A DNA stretch of 6,554 nt from Acidimicrobiales bacterium. GTDB taxonomy: Bacteria; Actinomycetota; Acidimicrobiia; Acidimicrobiales; UBA8190. A program made the translations under genes and the position numbers. Where the stretch lies: NCBI GenBank assembly GCA_030042575.1, contig JASHZK010000227.1, positions 1 to 6,554 of the forward strand, given 5' to 3'. This document shows, one piece after another, positions 4,290 to 6,554 of this stretch. The stretch's first letter is position 1, and every line of letters begins with the position of its first letter. The notes under the pieces are model-generated. The model saw only the letters and a program-made list of their open reading frames with translations. It did no database searches and was not told the DNA's origin.

Positions 4290-6040
4290 TGACGCTGTCT
4301 AGCTGGCTGGAAATCCTCTTCTTCCTGGGGCTGCTCGCCCTGAGCACCCCCATTCTTGGCACCTACATGGCCAAGATCTACAGCAACGGACCGGCGCCGG
4401 GCGACCGCGTCTTCTTGCCCGTGGAGCGGTTCGTCTATCGATGCTGTCGGATCGATCCCGAAAGTGAGCAACGCTGGCGCAGTTACGTCATGTCCCTGCT
4501 CGCCTACACCCTGGTGGGCGGGCTGCTCACCTATGCCGTCCTCCGCTGGCAGGCCCATCTCCCTCTTGACCCCGACCACCTGGCCGACGTACCTCCGGGA
4601 CTGACGTTCAACACGGCGATCAGCTTCATGACCAACACGAACTGGACCAACTACACCGGTGAGTCCACCATGAGCCAGCTCAGCCAAATGCTCGGGTTGG
4701 TGTGGCACCAGTTCATCTCCGGGGCGGTGGGCATGGCCCTGGCCGCGGCTTTCATCCGGGCCCTCGTCCGGCGCCGTCAGACCACGCTGGGGAATTTCTG
4801 GGTGGACACCGTACGGACCTGCACCCGGATCCTCATCCCCATCTGCTTCGTGTTCGCCGTCGTGTTCATGAGCCAGGGTGTCATCCAGAACTTCCATGCT
4901 TCCACCAAGGTGGACACCGTTGCCGCCCAAGCGACCCACGATCCCAGCTCGGCGCTCATCCAGGAGGTGCCGGGCGGACCGGTCGCTTCCATGGTCCCCA
5001 TCGAGGCGCTCGGTGACAACGGTGGTGGCTACTTCGACGCCAACTTCGGGCACCCCAGCGAGAACCCGAACGGCCTCACCAATGTCCTGATCTTGTGGCT
5101 GCTGTGCATGATCCCCTTCGCCTTCCCATGGACGTTCGGCAAGATGATCGGATCCATGCGTCAGGCCTGGGTGGTGCTCAGCGCCATGAGCATCCTGTTC
5201 CTGATCTCGATCTTGATCGCGGTACCGCTCGAGAACCGAGGCAATCCCTACTACTCCAAAGCTCACGTCACGCAGACGGCGAGCGCCAACAATCCGGGCG
5301 GCAATCTCGAAGGCAAGGACATTCGCTTCGGCGCCACGGGGTCTGCTCTCAACGCCGCCGCCATCACGGGGACCTCCACCGGCGGTGCCAGCAGCGGAGA
5401 GGAGAGCTATGTACCCATAGCGGGAGCGGTTCCGCTCTTCAACATGATGCTGGGGGAGGTGACGCCCGGGGGCACCGGCACGGGACTGTACGGGATGCTG
5501 ATCTTCGTCCTCATCGCCGTGTTCATAGGCGGGCTCATGGTGGGCCGAACGCCGATGTACCTCGGCAAACAGATCCTGGCCCGCGACATGAAGTTGGTGG
5601 CGATCTACATTCTCGTCCTCCCTACCACCGTCTTGGTGTTCGCCGCCGTCTCCATTCTCGTGCCGTCGACGGCTGCTTCGGTGTCGAGTTCGGGGCCTCA
5701 CGGCCTGACCGAGATGGTCTATGCCTTCACCTCCGCCGCCCACAACAACGGTTCGTGCTTCTGTGGCTTCAGCGGAGATACGACCTACTACAACACGACG
5801 CTGGCTATCTCCATGTGGGTTGGTCGCTTCTTCGAGATCATCCCCGCCTTGGCCCTCGCCGGGTCACTGGTCCGCAAGCGGACGTACGCCGTCACGACAG
5901 GCACCATCCGCACGGACACTGTGCTGTTCACGATCATGGTCATGGTCGTCGTGGTCGTCCTCGTCGGGCTGACCTACTTCCCCGCCCTTGCCCTCGGACC
6001 CCTGGCTGAGCACTTCGCCGGCCACTTCGGGTTGTTCTGA
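4289..6040 (+). CDS. kdpA: KdpA, K+-binding and translocating subunit of the Kdp ATPase
   Basis: A 583-residue polytopic membrane protein (E. coli KdpA is 557) of the superfamily of K+ transporters. It selects K+ from outside and passes it to KdpB. Four filter segments are visible: TNTNWTNYTGE (115-125), LGDNGGGYFDAN (241-252), TGTSTGG (360-366) and AAHNNGSCFCG (483-493). Other family blocks are MLGEVTPGGTGTGLYGML, GGLMVGRTPMYLGKQI and WVGRFFEIIPALALAGSL. About ten helices are expected and the hydrophobic blocks fit. The start shares a base with the kdpF stop and begins with the usual N-terminal helix; kdpB follows after 11 nt. Oddities: in the fourth segment two positions that are usually alanine (NNGSAFAG) are cysteines 490 and 492, and NNNGS reads HNNGS. 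The third segment continues into GEES where HDS is typical. Function is otherwise expected to be normal. Confidence 0.96.
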   Translation: MTLSSWLEILFFLGLLALSTPILGTYMAKIYSNGPAPGDRVFLPVERFVYRCCRIDPESEQRWRSYVMSLLAYTLVGGLLTYAVLRWQAHLPLDPDHLADVPPGLTFNTAISFMTNTNWTNYTGESTMSQLSQMLGLVWHQFISGAVGMALAAAFIRALVRRRQTTLGNFWVDTVRTCTRILIPICFVFAVVFMSQGVIQNFHASTKVDTVAAQATHDPSSALIQEVPGGPVASMVPIEALGDNGGGYFDANFGHPSENPNGLTNVLILWLLCMIPFAFPWTFGKMIGSMRQAWVVLSAMSILFLISILIAVPLENRGNPYYSKAHVTQTASANNPGGNLEGKDIRFGATGSALNAAAITGTSTGGASSGEESYVPIAGAVPLFNMMLGEVTPGGTGTGLYGMLIFVLIAVFIGGLMVGRTPMYLGKQILARDMKLVAIYILVLPTTVLVFAAVSILVPSTAASVSSSGPHGLTEMVYAFTSAAHNNGSCFCGFSGDTTYYNTTLAISMWVGRFFEIIPALALAGSLVRKRTYAVTTGTIRTDTVLFTIMVMVVVVVLVGLTYFPALALGPLAEHFAGHFGLF

Positions 6041-6051
6041 AGGATCGTGAG

Positions 6052-6554
6052 ATGGCCATAGACACCCTGACCCCTGCGCCGCCCCCGGCCCCCGACGACA
6101 CGGTCGAACACAAGCGCGGCGTCCGGAAGATGTCGCTGTTCCAACGCGACATCGTGAAGCGGGCGCTCGTCGAGTCGTTCCTCAAGCTCGACCCCCGCTA
6201 CATGATCCGCAAGCCGGTCATCTTCGTGGTCTACGTGGGGAGCATCTGGTCGACGGTCATCTTCTTCCGCGATCTGCCACACGCCACCGCCGCCAACAAC
6301 GTCTTCTTGGGCCTGGTGGTGCTGTGGCTGTGGTTGACGGTGCTCTTCGCCACCTTCGCCGACGCCATGGCCGAGGGCAGGGGCAAAGCCCAAGCTGACA
6401 CACTGAGGCGGACCAGGCACGAGACGGTGGCACGCGTGATCGGGAGTGACGGTTCCGTCACGTCGAAGCCCTCCCTGGACCTGCAGATCGGGGATCGCTG
6501 TGTCGTCGATGCCGGTGAGATCATCCCCGGCGACGGCGACGTGGTCCTGGGCAT
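6052..6554 (+). CDS. kdpB: KdpB, P-type ATPase subunit of the Kdp complex (5' part)
   Basis: The first 167 codons of KdpB, cut by the right window edge; the full protein is usually near 680-700 residues. KdpB hydrolyses ATP and energises K+ uptake through KdpA. Seen are LDPRYMIRKPVIFVVYVGSI (46-65, first membrane helix), a second helix LGLVVLWLWLTVLFATFADAMAEGRGKAQ (86-114, the conserved AEGR-KAQ block that leads into the actuator domain) and DAGEIIPGDGDV (153-164). The regulatory serine of the TGES loop, the phosphorylated aspartate (DKTGT) and the ATP site lie beyond the edge. AGGA (6041-6044) lies 7 nt before the ATG. The protein carries about 25 extra N-terminal residues relative to E. 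coli, including a proline-rich run (TPAPPPAP). The frame is open to the edge. Confidence 0.95.
   Translation, partial: MAIDTLTPAPPPAPDDTVEHKRGVRKMSLFQRDIVKRALVESFLKLDPRYMIRKPVIFVVYVGSIWSTVIFFRDLPHATAANNVFLGLVVLWLWLTVLFATFADAMAEGRGKAQADTLRRTRHETVARVIGSDGSVTSKPSLDLQIGDRCVVDAGEIIPGDGDVVLG

Noticed and set aside
4259..5743. 494-codon open frame on the minus strand
   Set aside because: It is antisense to kdpA, which has clear family motifs throughout; the translation is His/Gly/Arg/Asp-rich low-complexity sequence typical of a GC-rich shadow frame.
1..6554. tRNA, rRNA, CRISPR array or attachment site
   Set aside because: No cloverleaf with a T-loop, no regularly spaced identical repeats and no integrase were seen.

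Overview
The window looks like chromosomal DNA of a high-GC actinobacterium (Actinomycetota; an Acidimicrobiia-type lineage is possible but not shown). The grounds are strongly G/C-ending codons, GTG and TTG starts, and two genes whose GTG start sits 5-6 nt after a TANNNT -10 box with no Shine-Dalgarno, the usual look of actinobacterial leaderless transcripts. The species cannot be named from the sequence.

Layout. 1-467: a compact HicA/HicB toxin-antitoxin pair, with a perfect palindrome just upstream that is a plausible operator. 468-784: no convincing gene, only a 26-codon ORF overlapping the end of hicB and two copies of a GACATCG-centred repeat. 785-2448: a complete, apparently intact IS1380-family insertion sequence (1664 bp) with 16-bp imperfect terminal inverted repeats, an uninterrupted DDE transposase and an exact 4-bp target duplication (TTAG). 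2449-2950: intergenic DNA without a recognisable gene, ending in a strong hairpin that probably terminates the next gene, which is on the minus strand. 2951-3715 (minus): an endonuclease/exonuclease/phosphatase-fold hydrolase with all expected motifs. 3716-4014: a divergent control region with a 9+2+9 inverted repeat. 4015 to the right edge: the start of a kdp high-affinity potassium uptake operon: a small one-helix membrane protein, kdpF, kdpA and the first 167 codons of kdpB. Gene ends overlap (ATGA, TAATG) or lie 11 nt apart.

How the parts work together. KdpA (K+ channel-like subunit), KdpB (P-type ATPase) and KdpF (small stabilising peptide) form the membrane core of KdpFABC; kdpC and any kdpDE regulators would lie beyond the right edge. 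The extra small membrane gene in front of kdpF is tightly linked to the operon and is the best candidate here for a poorly described component. The left half is accessory DNA (toxin-antitoxin plus IS) and has no visible functional link to the potassium operon.

I see no wholly new multi-gene system. The points most worth a second look are the kdp-leading micro-membrane gene, the two cysteines beside the fourth KdpA filter segment, the palindromes upstream of hicA and kdp, and the clean IS1380 insertion.
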